A DNA stretch of 64,000 nucleotides from WHTX01 sp038255145 (GCA_038255145.1 JBBSLP010000016.1:24314-88313), one strand, 5' to 3'. Positions 45,963 to 54,951 are shown, counted from the stretch's first letter. Notes: a model not told the origin generated them from the sequence alone. Numbers and translations are program-made.

Positions 45963-46112
45963 CTCGATGGCCGGACCTCCGGCTGGACGCCCCTCGAGCA
46001 CGCCCTCATCACCGACCATTGCTGGTGGTCGGTCGCCGAGTTGCTGGCAGCCGACGAGAGGGTGGTCCCTCCCGAGCTGGCCGGCCGGGTGCTGGCGGAG
46101 AGCACCATGAGA
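45963..46112 (+). pseudogene. Nudix hydrolase C-terminal remnant
   Basis: The frame reads GWTPLEHALITDHCWWSVAEL and then VVPPELAGRVL. This matches the C-terminal part of the intact Nudix protein 1 kb downstream (WTELELATITDHRWWGVDEM). No Nudix box or start is present upstream. It is a fragment, probably from an old insertion or deletion. Confidence 0.6.
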
Positions 46113-46249
46113 TGCGCGAGAGAAGAGTGGACGAGTACGCGCCGACACCCATCTGGTGCCATCCCGTCAATATCCTTCAACCTATTCACGCGGCGATGTT
46201 GGGGCTATAGTTCTATCATCAGAACGTGAGACCAACCGAGGAGGGACAC

Positions 46250-46582
46250 ATGGTCAGGTACATGACGTTCGGCAAGTACAGCGCAGCAGGTGCGGCGGCG
46301 GCGTACAAGGGCGGGTTCGGCGCCCGAGCCAAGGCGCTGGCCGAGTACCTCGATGGCCTCGGCGGCACCATGCTCGAGATGCGTCCGATCGTCGAAGACG
46401 AGTGGGACTTCGTGGTCATCTACGACGTCGAGGAACTGCAGCCGGCAAAGAGGGTATCCCACGGGCTACTGACGTTCTCGAGTGGTGCGTTCGAACGATC
46501 CACGACCTACACGCTGTCGACGATCGAGGAGGTGGACGCCATCCGTGCCGAGATGCCGGGCTATCGAGCGCCCGGCAGCTAG
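46250..46582 (+). CDS. GYD domain-containing protein
   Basis: A 110-residue protein of the GYD family (VRYMTFGKYSAAG; GGTMLEMRPIVEDEWDFVVIYD), a small alpha/beta barrel-like domain of unknown function. The ATG at 46250 has GAGGAGGG just upstream, a clear start. It lies alone between the Nudix remnant and a hairpin, with slightly lower GC than the neighbours. Confidence 0.75.
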   Translation: MVRYMTFGKYSAAGAAAAYKGGFGARAKALAEYLDGLGGTMLEMRPIVEDEWDFVVIYDVEELQPAKRVSHGLLTFSSGAFERSTTYTLSTIEEVDAIRAEMPGYRAPGS

Positions 46583-47015
46583 TGCTCTGACCACAAAGGT
46601 TCGCCGGGTTTCCGGAGCGGCCCGATGCTCGGAGGCAACGCTGGACGCCCGTCGCGGTCTGGAGGCGCATCATCCCGACGTGCGCCGCGCAACGCAGCCA
46701 TACCGGCACGGTACGACGGCATCGCAGCAGGAACGCAGGGCCAACTGCAGAGCCGTGATGGATGTTCAACCCCACGGGTTGAAAATCCATCACACCTCAC
46801 GAGGACCACGGGCGTGGGCCAGCCGACGGACCCGCCACGATGCCGACCGCCGCCCCAGATCCCCAGTCTCGATCGGTGGACGTTCGCGCACGAAGGTTCA
46901 GGGACACGAGCGGGTGCGCTGACCACGCCTGGGCAAACGCGGGCGGGGGCTCACCTCTCGAATCTCACGGACCAAACCAGGTGACGAGGCTCACCAGCTC
47001 GCCCAGCATGAGCGG
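46583..47015. other. Intergenic region with one strong hairpin
   Basis: About 430 bases between the GYD gene and the Nudix gene. Apart from the hairpin at 46755-46793 I see no gene; the frames here are shadows. Part of the block is less GC-rich than the rest of the window. Confidence 0.5.
46755..46793. repeat. 39-base near-perfect inverted repeat
   Basis: Two arms pair as GTGATGGAT + TTCAACCC with GGGTTGAA + ATCCATCAC, 17 base pairs with a single 1x1 mismatch (G/A) and a 3-base loop. It is AT-richer than its setting. Possible roles are terminator of the GYD transcript or a mobile palindromic element. Confidence 0.75.
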
Positions 47016-47519
47016 ATGGACGACTCCGACCCCACCCCTACCGCGCCGGGCGCCGTGCTCCGGGCCGGCGCCCGGGTCCTCCTCATCGACGAAGAGGACC
47101 GGGTGCTCCTCTTCTGCCACCCCGGTGGCGACGGCGCCCCCTTCTGGCTGCCCGTGGGCGGGGGCCACGAGGCCGGCGAGACGCTGGAGGAGACGGCCCG
47201 ACGGGAGGTGCTCGAAGAGACCGGATCACCCGCCCCCGCCGCCCTGGTCGAGTTCGGCTACCGACGCCTGGTCGTGCCCCTCGACGGCCAGCTCACCGAC
47301 ATCCGTGAGACGTGGTTCTTCGGCCGCACCCCCCACATCGACGTCGACGATGCCGGCTGGACCGAGCTCGAGCTCGCCACCATCACCGACCACCGCTGGT
47401 GGGGGGTCGACGAGATGCGCACCGCCACCGATCGCCTGGTGCCGTCGGCGTTGGCCGACCTGGTGCACCAGCTGCTGGTCGACGGCCCTCCGGAGACCCT
47501 GCTCGAGCTGGGGCGCTGA
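47016..47519 (+). CDS. Nudix hydrolase
   Basis: A diphosphohydrolase of 167 residues. The Nudix box GX5EX7REUXEEXG is complete: Gly 49, Glu 55, Arg 63 to Glu 68, Gly 70 (ARREVLEETG). A WF-containing beta strand and ITDHRWWGVDEM at the C-terminus follow. The substrate is unknown. The ATG at 47016 is the only good start. Part of its sequence is mirrored in the remnant at 45963. Confidence 0.88.
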   Translation: MDDSDPTPTAPGAVLRAGARVLLIDEEDRVLLFCHPGGDGAPFWLPVGGGHEAGETLEETARREVLEETGSPAPAALVEFGYRRLVVPLDGQLTDIRETWFFGRTPHIDVDDAGWTELELATITDHRWWGVDEMRTATDRLVPSALADLVHQLLVDGPPETLLELGR

Positions 47520-47540
47520 CCCGACCCGGCCCCATGGCCA

Positions 47541-48455
47541 TCAGTGGAAGTGGTTGACGTGGATCCTCGTGCCGTTCTGGTGGTCACCGCTGTCGCCGTT
47601 CACCGCGTACACCTCGAACTGGGACGATGACGCCACGAACACGCCGGCGCCGTGGCGGAAGGTGCACCCGTTGGTGCAGTACATGTGCTTCTTGGCCACC
47701 TTGCGCAGCATCCGTGCCGGAGGCGCTTCGGCGTCGAGGGCGAAGAGGTCCATCCAGTCGTCCCCGCCCGAGCGGTTGAACCCGATGAGGAACAGGGTGC
47801 CGTTGGCCTGGGTGACCAGGTTCACCGACTGGTAGTCGCCGACGTTGGCGTCGACCCAGCCTGTCTTGTCGGCCCCGGCCCTGGACCACGTGCGCTGCAG
47901 CCGGAAGGGCCCGGCGCCAGGGAGGAACGGATCCTGCGCACAGGTGTACAGGTCGATGGTGCCGGCGTCCCACGTGGCCACCACGAGGGCGGCCCCGCCC
48001 CGGTACGAGGTGAGGCCCACGGCACCCGCAGTGGACACCTCGGCCCGACCGCGGCGATCGATGGTCAGCCTGTCCAGCCGCCCCGGCGCTCCGGCCAGGT
48101 TCCAGAACTGGACCTGGGAGGTCGTCTTGGCGTCGTCGTCCTCGACGCCCACCACGAGGTGGTGGCCGACGGCCTGACAGCCGCCGGCGTGGTGCATTGG
48201 GGCGTCGGCCAAGCGGATGGGCGGCCGGGCCCGCCCCGACGAACCGTCGTCGGCCAGATCGCAGAGCACCAGGTAGGACCGGCTGTCCGAGCTGGAGGAG
48301 ATGGCCAGGCGCAACGGCCCCGGCGCCAGCCTCTGGATGCCCTGGAAGTGGCCGCCGGCGGGCAGGGCCACTCCCCGGCGGTCGATGGAGATGGCCCGGG
48401 GGCGGGTGGGGATGCGGGCGAACGCCCTGGCCACGTCGTCGAGGAGCGGGTTCAC
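47541..48455 (-). CDS. Conserved-looking protein, possibly beta-propeller
   Basis: Not recognised. 304 residues with repeated beta-rich blocks (LRLAISSSSDSRSYLVLCDL; GHHLVVGVEDDD; GGAALVVATWDAGTIDLY; GTLFLIGFNRSG), suggestive of a propeller. No signal peptide. The start GTG at 48455 is the first start of the frame. Its stop is close to the convergent Nudix gene (22 bases). A lipase- or secretion-linked role is not supported. Confidence 0.55.
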   Translation of the reverse strand: MNPLLDDVARAFARIPTRPRAISIDRRGVALPAGGHFQGIQRLAPGPLRLAISSSSDSRSYLVLCDLADDGSSGRARPPIRLADAPMHHAGGCQAVGHHLVVGVEDDDAKTTSQVQFWNLAGAPGRLDRLTIDRRGRAEVSTAGAVGLTSYRGGAALVVATWDAGTIDLYTCAQDPFLPGAGPFRLQRTWSRAGADKTGWVDANVGDYQSVNLVTQANGTLFLIGFNRSGGDDWMDLFALDAEAPPARMLRKVAKKHMYCTNGCTFRHGAGVFVASSSQFEVYAVNGDSGDHQNGTRIHVNHFH

Positions 48456-48526
48456 CCCCTCAGCATGGCGGCCCGAGGACCGGGGCCGTCGGGCCCATCG
48501 GGCGTTCAGCCCTTGGCAACGGCCGT

Positions 48527-49675
48527 TCAGAAGTAGGGGGCGGCGGCGGGCAGGCCCAGGGTGACCCGGCCGGCGGACGCCAGGTGGGCGTCGAGCCCGG
48601 CCGCGTGCTGGCAGGCCACGTGGACGTCGCGGAAGCGGCGTTCGAGCTGGTTGCGGGTGAAGATCCCCGCCGTGCCCGCAGTGCGGAACAGCAGGTCGGT
48701 GGCCCGCACGGCTTCGTGGATGCCGTGGGTGATGGCCAGCCGGGCCTGGGCCACGGCCCGGTCCACCGCCGCGGGCGGGCGGTCGTCGCCCACGGCCTCC
48801 CAGGCATCGGCCACGGTGGTGACCACGTAGGCCCGGGCCGCCTCGGTCATGGCCTCGGCCCGTCCCACGGCCAGCTGCACGTCGGCCCGGTCCCGCAGGG
48901 CCACCGGGGAACCCGCCGTAGACCGACCGGCCAGCTCACCGAAGGCGTCGAGGGCGCCACGGGCCAGGCCCAGCGCCACCCCCACCGTCGGCGACCACGT
49001 CATGACCCCGGTCAGGCGGGGGTGGAAGAGCTGCTCGGCCCGCGACCGCAGCACCCGGCCCGAGGCCACGTGCTCCTGGGGCACGAACACGTCGTCGAGG
49101 CGGTAGTCGTGGCTGCCACTGCCCCGCATGCCGACCACGTCCCACGTGGGCACCACCTCGCCGGTGTCGACGGGCACGATGACGGCCCGGGTCCGGGGCG
49201 GTTGACGACCGTCGTCGATGACGCAGGCCCCGGCGTAGACCGTGGCCTGGAGCACGTTGCTGGCGAAGTCCCACTGTCCCGTCACCCGGTAACCGCCGGC
49301 CACGGGCACGGCCCGGCCCAGAGCCCGGGCCGAGTCGGCCAGGCGGAAGCTGGGCGGGGTGCCTCCGAGCTCGGCCACGGCGTCGGGCTCGAGCCAGCCC
49401 AGGTACTGGGACACGGCGGTGGAGATGCTGATGCACCAGCCCACCGACCCATCGGCCCGGGCCAGGGCCTCGGTCACCCGGAACACGGTCAGCGGATCGG
49501 CCTCGGGCCCGCCGTAGGCCCGGGGCAGGTAGAGCTGGAAGAGGCCGGCCTTGGTCAGTCCCTCGACCAGGTCCGCGGGCAGGCCACCGTCGGCCTCGAT
49601 GCCGGGCGCCGCCGCCGCGGCCTGCACCGCCAGCCGCTCCGCCGCCGCCACCTCGTCTCTCGGGGCCAGGTCCAT
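48527..49675 (-). CDS. Acyl-CoA dehydrogenase-fold flavin monooxygenase (HsaA/HpaB-type)
   Basis: A 382-residue protein with the acyl-CoA dehydrogenase fold. The N-terminal helical part contains LFQLYLPRAYGGPEADP, the middle domain WDFASNV and GMRGSGSHDY, and the C-terminal domain FRTAGTAGIF and RRFRDVHVACQH. The GS-SHDY and RDVHVACQH patterns suit group D flavin-dependent monooxygenases (HsaA, pigment-forming types) rather than true dehydrogenases. The ATG at 49675 is chosen; the frame extends to GTG 49723. It is divergent from a VOC gene. Confidence 0.78.
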   Translation of the reverse strand: MDLAPRDEVAAAERLAVQAAAAAPGIEADGGLPADLVEGLTKAGLFQLYLPRAYGGPEADPLTVFRVTEALARADGSVGWCISISTAVSQYLGWLEPDAVAELGGTPPSFRLADSARALGRAVPVAGGYRVTGQWDFASNVLQATVYAGACVIDDGRQPPRTRAVIVPVDTGEVVPTWDVVGMRGSGSHDYRLDDVFVPQEHVASGRVLRSRAEQLFHPRLTGVMTWSPTVGVALGLARGALDAFGELAGRSTAGSPVALRDRADVQLAVGRAEAMTEAARAYVVTTVADAWEAVGDDRPPAAVDRAVAQARLAITHGIHEAVRATDLLFRTAGTAGIFTRNQLERRFRDVHVACQHAAGLDAHLASAGRVTLGLPAAAPYF

Positions 49676-49752
49676 GGGCGCAGCTTCGCGCTCACGGCGG
49701 CCGACGTGTGAGACGGTCGTCACCGGGTGGCCGGACGGCGTACCGTAGGAGC

Positions 49753-50124
49753 ATGGAACTTCGGGGCGTGCACCACGTGTCCCTCAACGTCGCCAACGCC
49801 GAGGAAGCCGAGCGCTTCTACATCGACGTGCTGGGGCTGTCGCCCCTCCCACGGCCGGACTTCGGGTTCGCCGGCTCGTGGCTGCGCTGCGCTGACGGTC
49901 GCCAGATCCACCTCATCCAGGTCGACGACTGGGTGGCTCCCAAGGGCCAGCACTTCGCCTTCGCCGTCGAGGACCTCGACGCGGCGCGCGACGAACTGCT
50001 GGGCCGGGGCGTCAAGGTCAGCGCCGTGGCCGTGGTGCCCGGCGCCGGCCGCCAGTGCTTCCTGCGTGACCCGTGCGGCAACGGCGTCGAGCTCAACGAG
50101 CCCGCCGGCGCCGGCCTGGCCTGA
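49753..50124 (+). CDS. VOC family (glyoxalase/dioxygenase-like) protein
   Basis: A 123-residue vicinal-oxygen-chelate fold. HHVSLNVANAEEAERFYIDVLG opens the first beta-alpha-beta unit; FAFAVEDLDAARDELLGRGV opens the second, and FLRDPCGNGVELNE ends it. Candidate metal ligands are His 6 or His 7, His near 63 and Glu near 115. The ATG at 49753 has TAGGAG upstream. The neighbour is the flavin monooxygenase-like gene, so a shared aromatic pathway is possible. Confidence 0.85.
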   Translation: MELRGVHHVSLNVANAEEAERFYIDVLGLSPLPRPDFGFAGSWLRCADGRQIHLIQVDDWVAPKGQHFAFAVEDLDAARDELLGRGVKVSAVAVVPGAGRQCFLRDPCGNGVELNEPAGAGLA

Positions 50125-50154
50125 TCACCGCCTGATCACCGGCCTGATCACCGG
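50120..50154. repeat. Three tandem CCTGATCACCGG-type repeats
   Basis: Copies at 50120-50130, 50131-50142 and 50143-50154 share CCTGATCACCG(G). The VOC stop codon lies in the first copy. Each carries the palindrome TGATCA. They sit between convergent genes. Confidence 0.8.
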
Positions 50155-50198
50155 CCTGGTTGGCCGGTCGAGGCCGACCCTGACTGCTGTTCTTCGTG

Positions 50199-52241
50199 TC
50201 AGTGGCTGGGCTCGGCCTCTCCGGCGCGATCGACCGACCACGTCGACAGCAGGGGTGCAGGCCCGTCCGCGTCGGCGGCCCCGACATCGCTCGACAGCAG
50301 GCCCAGGCAGCCCTGGGTGCGACCGACCCGCCACAGGCCGGCCCGGTCGCCGCCGCCGTAGGTCGACAAGGGCACGACGTAGGGGTACATGACCTGCCCG
50401 TCGTCACCCACGTGGTCGAGGCCGAGCATGTGGGTGATCTCGTGCAGCATCAGCTCGCGCTGGCGCAGGGTGTTGCCGTAGCTGTTGAGGAAGAGGGCGA
50501 ACCCCGACACCACGCGCCCATCGGCGATGACCGAGCCCGGTGAGTAGCTGCCGCCACCGATGCCGACCACGCCTCCACTCAGGGACGGGGTGGCGCTGCC
50601 GTCGCTGAAGCCGAGGACGGCCTTGGCCCAGCTCGGCGGGGTGCCGTCGAGCCCGGCGCTGGTCTCGCCCCGGTAGACGAGGTCTATGCCCGTGGCCGCC
50701 TCGGCCTCGGCGATGACCGAGTCGAGCAGGGCCCGCTGGCCGGGGCCGGCCCGGTCGTCGTTGACGGCGTAGGTGAGGGATGCGCACGGGTTCCACCGGG
50801 CGATGGTGCCGCCGTAGGTGTACAGGAAGGCGTGGGGGCCGGAGGCCGGGGCCATGCCCGTGCCCGCCCCGTTGCCCACCTGAGGGGTGCCGGTGAAGTA
50901 GCCGGCCACATCGGCCAGCAGGTGGGTGGCCAGGGCGCTGTAGAGGGCGAAGCCGTCGGCACTCACCGGGGTGACGACGTGGTCGGGCACCGTCTGGCCG
51001 TCGAACTCGGGGTTGAGGACCGAGGTGCCCGGGCGGGCTGTTCCCGCTCCCCACACGGTGACGTAGCCGCCGGCATCGGCCTGGGTGGCGGTGACGTTGA
51101 GGGCCACGGCGGACACACCCGTGGCGGGGATGGTGGCCCGACCGGCCACGGGCACGTCGACGGTCTCCCCCGGCCACAGGCGCAGGCCCCGGTCACGGGT
51201 GTCGATGAGCCTGGTGGGGGTGACGGCGTTGAAGAGGCCGTCGGTGCCGACACCGGCGCCGGCCCCCGTGTAGTAGCCGGCCACGTCGACGAGCACGTCA
51301 CCGCCGGCCGTGCCGTAGATCTTGACCTGTCCGGCGTCGAGGCCGGAGATGACCTGGTTGGCCACGGTCTGGGACCGGTACTCGACGTTGAGGTTCGAGG
51401 CCAGGGGCCGGGCCCGCCCCGCCGGCCACACCACGAGGAACTGCTGGTCGGGGGAGATGACGCTGGTGATGGTGAGCACGGCCGCAGCGGCGTCGCTGGG
51501 CACCCCGGCACCACGTACGTCGACGACGCGCTCCTCACCGGGCAGGAGGGGGTTGCCGGCCGACCTCGTGTCGTAGACCCGGGTGACGGGAAGGGTCTGC
51601 AGCCGGCCGGTCACGTTGCCGCCACCGGTCACGTACACACCCTGCACGTCGGCGATGAGCTGCATGTCCGCCACCGCCATCATGGCCACGGCACCACCGG
51701 CGACGGGGCTGGTGACGACGTTGGGGATGGTCTGCCCGGCCCGGCTGATGTTGAGGTTCGACGCCCCCGGCCACGGCTGGCCCGCCGCCCACACCGACAC
51801 CCAGGACTCGCCGCTGGCCCCCACGCTGGTCACGTTGAGCACCACCGCGGTGACCTGGTCGGCGTTGACGCCGGCCGCGGCGAGCACAGCATCGGTGGTC
51901 ACCCTGACGTCCTGGCTGGCGTAGGGGGTGAAGGCCGAGGCGCCGACGCCGTAGCGGGTGTCGAGGACGCGGACGGGGCTGATGGCCCGGTAGGTGGCTC
52001 CGGTGACGGCTTCGGCCGACACGTCGGCGGGAGAGGCGGTGGACGGTTCGATGGCCGAGGCCGCCGCGTGCAGGGCACCGTCGGCGGGGGTGGGTGCCGC
52101 CGGGGAGCCGGCGGCTACGGAGGCCGTGGTCGACGGGGCCAGGACCAGGGCCAGGGTGACGGCCAGGGAGACGGCGACCGCAGCTCGGAGCCGGTGAGCG
52201 CGGCCACCCCGCGAGCCAGGTCGGGCAACCAGGCTGGACAT
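50199..52241 (-). CDS. Secreted multidomain protein with matrixin-like metalloprotease
   Basis: 680 residues. A basic N-terminus and hydrophobic segment (HRLRAAVAVSLAVTLALVLAP) form a Sec signal. Three repeats of about 120 residues begin with VRVLDTRYG, TRVYDTRSAG and TRLIDTRDRG and include beta-rich VVLNVT and VAGYYTG segments. The C-terminal part has the zinc motif HEITHMLGLDH (His 600, Glu 601, His 604, His 610), typical of M10/matrixin peptidases. The ATG at 52241 has GGAGG five bases upstream. Extracellular protein or surface remodelling is likely. Confidence 0.84.
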   Translation of the reverse strand: MSSLVARPGSRGGRAHRLRAAVAVSLAVTLALVLAPSTTASVAAGSPAAPTPADGALHAAASAIEPSTASPADVSAEAVTGATYRAISPVRVLDTRYGVGASAFTPYASQDVRVTTDAVLAAAGVNADQVTAVVLNVTSVGASGESWVSVWAAGQPWPGASNLNISRAGQTIPNVVTSPVAGGAVAMMAVADMQLIADVQGVYVTGGGNVTGRLQTLPVTRVYDTRSAGNPLLPGEERVVDVRGAGVPSDAAAAVLTITSVISPDQQFLVVWPAGRARPLASNLNVEYRSQTVANQVISGLDAGQVKIYGTAGGDVLVDVAGYYTGAGAGVGTDGLFNAVTPTRLIDTRDRGLRLWPGETVDVPVAGRATIPATGVSAVALNVTATQADAGGYVTVWGAGTARPGTSVLNPEFDGQTVPDHVVTPVSADGFALYSALATHLLADVAGYFTGTPQVGNGAGTGMAPASGPHAFLYTYGGTIARWNPCASLTYAVNDDRAGPGQRALLDSVIAEAEAATGIDLVYRGETSAGLDGTPPSWAKAVLGFSDGSATPSLSGGVVGIGGGSYSPGSVIADGRVVSGFALFLNSYGNTLRQRELMLHEITHMLGLDHVGDDGQVMYPYVVPLSTYGGGDRAGLWRVGRTQGCLGLLSSDVGAADADGPAPLLSTWSVDRAGEAEPSH

Positions 52242-52264
52242 CGAGACCTCCGTGTTTGCCCCTG

Positions 52265-52296
52265 GGGGGCGGGACGAGGCCGGTGGTTCCGCCCCC
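52265..52296. terminator. Hairpin between comEA and the metalloprotease gene
   Basis: GGGGGCGGGA and TTCCGCCCCC form a 10-pair stem (one G/T) around 12 bases. It lies downstream of comEA and just upstream of the metalloprotease start, so it could end the comEA transcript or act in the leader. Confidence 0.5.
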
Positions 52297-52373
52297 GGCT
52301 CTGGTGGGGTCAACGGCACATCGCCGTCCCCGGTTGAGCCCGGTCCTCGCCGGGCCCTGGTACCGGCCCCAGG

Positions 52374-53093
52374 TCACACGCGGGCCCGGTCCCGCATGGC
52401 CGCCACCTTGGCCGGGCCGATGCCGGGCACCTCCTCGAGCTCGTCGACGGCACTGAAGGGCCCGTGCTCGGTGCGGTAGGCCACGATGGCTGCCGCCGTG
52501 GCCGGCCCCACGCCGGGCAGGTCCTCGAGCTCGGCGGCACTGGCCGTGTTGAGGTCGATGGGCTCGCCCGCAGGCACCGACCCGCCGGCCGACCCCCCGG
52601 CCGTCGACGCCCCGCCCTGGGGGCTGACGGCCGCCGCCGGGGTGGCCTCGCCCACGGCGGGCACGTAGACCCGGCTGCCGTCGGTCACCGCCGCGGCCAG
52701 GTTCAGTCGGCCGACGTCGGCGTCGGGCCGCAGCCCACCGGCCAGGCGCAGGACGTCGTCCACCCTGGCCCCGGCGTGGAGGGGGTAGAGGCCGGGGCTG
52801 ACCACGGCGCCGGCCACGTGCACCGCTGCGGGGGTGGCCGTGGTCGGGGTGGTGGTCACGGCCACCCGCACGGCCTGGGGCAACGAGACCTGGCTGCCAC
52901 CGGCGGGGCCCGCCGGCCGCAGGGCGAGGACAGCCACCAGGCCGCCGCCCACACCCAGCGCCAAGGCCAGGACCAGGGGAAGCGCGCCGAACCAGCCGCC
53001 GGGACGGCGCATGCGTTCGTCGAAGCGGGCCCGTAGCCAGGCGGAGAACGACGGCGAGGGCTGGGGTTGGAACGGGCTGGGCAGCTCATCCAT
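52374..53093 (-). CDS. comEA: ComEA-like helix-hairpin-helix DNA-binding protein
   Basis: A membrane-anchored DNA receptor for natural transformation. One transmembrane helix (about 35-58, GALPLVLALALGVGGGLVAVL), a SLBB domain (about 90-145, VHVAGAVVSPGLYPL) and two C-terminal HhH motifs (LEDLPGVGPATAAAI; LEEVPGIGPAKVAAM, about 190-239) are in canonical order. The length is 239 residues. It is separated from comEC by unrelated genes. Confidence 0.92.
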   Translation of the reverse strand: MDELPSPFQPQPSPSFSAWLRARFDERMRRPGGWFGALPLVLALALGVGGGLVAVLALRPAGPAGGSQVSLPQAVRVAVTTTPTTATPAAVHVAGAVVSPGLYPLHAGARVDDVLRLAGGLRPDADVGRLNLAAAVTDGSRVYVPAVGEATPAAAVSPQGGASTAGGSAGGSVPAGEPIDLNTASAAELEDLPGVGPATAAAIVAYRTEHGPFSAVDELEEVPGIGPAKVAAMRDRARV

Positions 53094-53202
53094 GGATCCT
53101 CCCGGGGGCGCGACGGCCTGCGTGGAGGGGAAGTAGCGAGAAGCTACCAGAACACCCGGGATGGACTCAGGTCACCGCTCGGGTCACGGCCCGGTGCCGG
53201 GC

Positions 53203-53913
53203 TCAGAACAGGCGCGAGGTGAGCAGGCGGCGGTACCGGGGGGTGCGGGGGTCGTCGGGACCGAGCACCTCGAGCAGGTCGACGAACTGCTGGCGGGCCT
53301 CGTCGTCGCCCTTGACCTTGTCGAGCAGGGCGTCGAGGCGGGGTCCGATGTCGTCCTCGGCCACACCCAGGCCGGTGCGGGCCAGGGCGGCGATGCGACG
53401 GGTGTCGGGCGTCTCGGGGATGCGCTCGAGCAGCTGCAGCGCCTCCTCACCCTTGCCGTCGAGGACGAGGAGCTCGGCCAGGCCCGTGACGGCGGCGTCG
53501 TTGCCGGGCTCGAGCTCGAGCACCCGGCGCAGGGAGGCCTCGTCACCCTGGTTGAGGAGACGGGTGACCTCGTCCTCCTCCTCGGTGGGCAGGAGGCCCT
53601 CGACGAACTCCCGCACGAAGGCCTCGCCCTGGGCCCCGACGAAGCCGTTGACGATGCGGCGGTGGGCCAGGGCGTAGACGGCGGGGATGCCCTGGACCTG
53701 GAAGGTCTGGGCCACCCGGGGGTTGTCGTCGACGTTGACCTTGGCCAGGATCACCTTGCCGCCGGTCTCGTCGATCACCTTCTCGAGGATGGGACCGAGG
53801 GTCTTGCAGGGGCCGCACCACGGGGCCCACAGGTCGACGACCACCGGGAGCTGGTCGGAACGGGCGAGGACGTCAGCCTCGAAGCTGACATCGGTGACAT
53901 CGATGGTGGTCAT
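53203..53913 (-). CDS. cnoX: Thioredoxin-TPR protein (CnoX/YbbN-like)
   Basis: A 236-residue protein with an N-terminal thioredoxin domain (about 1-110, WCGPC with Cys 33 and Cys 36) and a C-terminal TPR-like helical domain (about 115-236, LLNQGDEASLRRVLELEP; ALQLLERIPETPDTRRI). CnoX proteins combine holdase and redox functions. The ATG at 53913 has GGGAAGAG upstream. The redox-active CxxC is retained, unlike in some YbbN proteins. Confidence 0.86.
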   Translation of the reverse strand: MTTIDVTDVSFEADVLARSDQLPVVVDLWAPWCGPCKTLGPILEKVIDETGGKVILAKVNVDDNPRVAQTFQVQGIPAVYALAHRRIVNGFVGAQGEAFVREFVEGLLPTEEEDEVTRLLNQGDEASLRRVLELEPGNDAAVTGLAELLVLDGKGEEALQLLERIPETPDTRRIAALARTGLGVAEDDIGPRLDALLDKVKGDDEARQQFVDLLEVLGPDDPRTPRYRRLLTSRLF

Positions 53914-54099
53914 CGGCTCTTCCCAACGTGACCCGGTCGACCGGCATTCCTCGCTGGCCCCGGGCCACGGGCGCCGACACCCGTCCCAGAGGACGGGCCC
54001 GACGACGGTAGCTTGACGGCCTGCCCGCCCAGCCACCCGACCGTTGCTCGGCCCGGGCGTGGCGGCACGGGGCGGACACGACGTCGGGGAGCCGAGGAC

Positions 54100-54951
54100 A
54101 TGGACGAAGACCTCTTCGAACTGCTCGAACCGGAAGTACCCCAGGCACCCGTGCTGGTCGTGGGGCTGGAGAGCTGGCTGGATGCGGGCACGGCCTCGGC
54201 CAAGGCCGTCAAGGTCATGACCGACGTGGGCACGTGGCGCACCGTGGCCCGCTTCGACGTCGACCGCCTCATCGACCACCAGGTGCGTCGGCCCACCGTC
54301 ACCTACCTCGACGGCGTCAACACCGGGCTGGCCTGGCCCACGCTCGAGCTGCGGGCGGGCACCGACGAGGAAGACCACCCTCTCTTGCTGCTGACGGGGT
54401 CCGAGCCCGACCACCACTGGCGACGCTTCGGACGCAACGTCGTCGAACTGGCCCGCCGAGCCGGGGTCGACCTGGTGGTGGGCCTGGGTGCCTACCCCGC
54501 CCCCTCCCCCCACACCCGACCGTCCCGCCTGGTGGCCACGGCCACCAGTGACGAGCTGGCCGGTCGCGTGGGCTTCGTGCCCGGCACCCTCGAGGTCCCC
54601 GCCGGCATCGGCGCCGCCGTGGAGCGGGCGTGCGGCGAGGCCGGGCTCGACGCCATCGGCCTGTGGGTGCAGGTGCCCCACTACCTGGCCAACCTGCACT
54701 ACCCCTCGGCCACCGCCGCCCTGCTCGAGGGGCTGGGCACGCTGACCGAGCTGCGCTACCCCATCGCCGACCTGGTGGCCTCGGCCGAGGAGACCCGGCG
54801 CAAGGTGGACGTGCTCGTGGCCCAGAACCCCGACCACCAGCGCATGGTGGCCGAGCTCGAGCGCATGGTCGACTCCCAGTTGCCCGCCGGTCCCCTGCCC
54901 TCGGCCGACGAGTTGGCCGCCGAGCTCGAACGCTTCCTACGCGACCAGTGA
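54100..54951 (+). CDS. PAC2 family protein
   Basis: A 283-residue PAC2 domain protein (APVLVVGLESWLDAGTASAKAVK; GLGAYPAPSPHTRPSRLVATATS), related to proteasome assembly chaperones. Actinobacteria encode proteasomes, but a role in their assembly is not shown. The C-terminal helix (RRKVDVLVAQNPDHQRMVAELE) is family-typical. The ATG at 54100 follows GGGGAGCCGAGGAC. It is divergent from cnoX. Confidence 0.86.
   Translation: MDEDLFELLEPEVPQAPVLVVGLESWLDAGTASAKAVKVMTDVGTWRTVARFDVDRLIDHQVRRPTVTYLDGVNTGLAWPTLELRAGTDEEDHPLLLLTGSEPDHHWRRFGRNVVELARRAGVDLVVGLGAYPAPSPHTRPSRLVATATSDELAGRVGFVPGTLEVPAGIGAAVERACGEAGLDAIGLWVQVPHYLANLHYPSATAALLEGLGTLTELRYPIADLVASAEETRRKVDVLVAQNPDHQRMVAELERMVDSQLPAGPLPSADELAAELERFLRDQ

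Noticed and set aside
46226..46249. An upstream start for the GYD protein
   Set aside because: The ATG at 46250 has a clear GAGGAGGG ribosome site, which lies inside the longer version.
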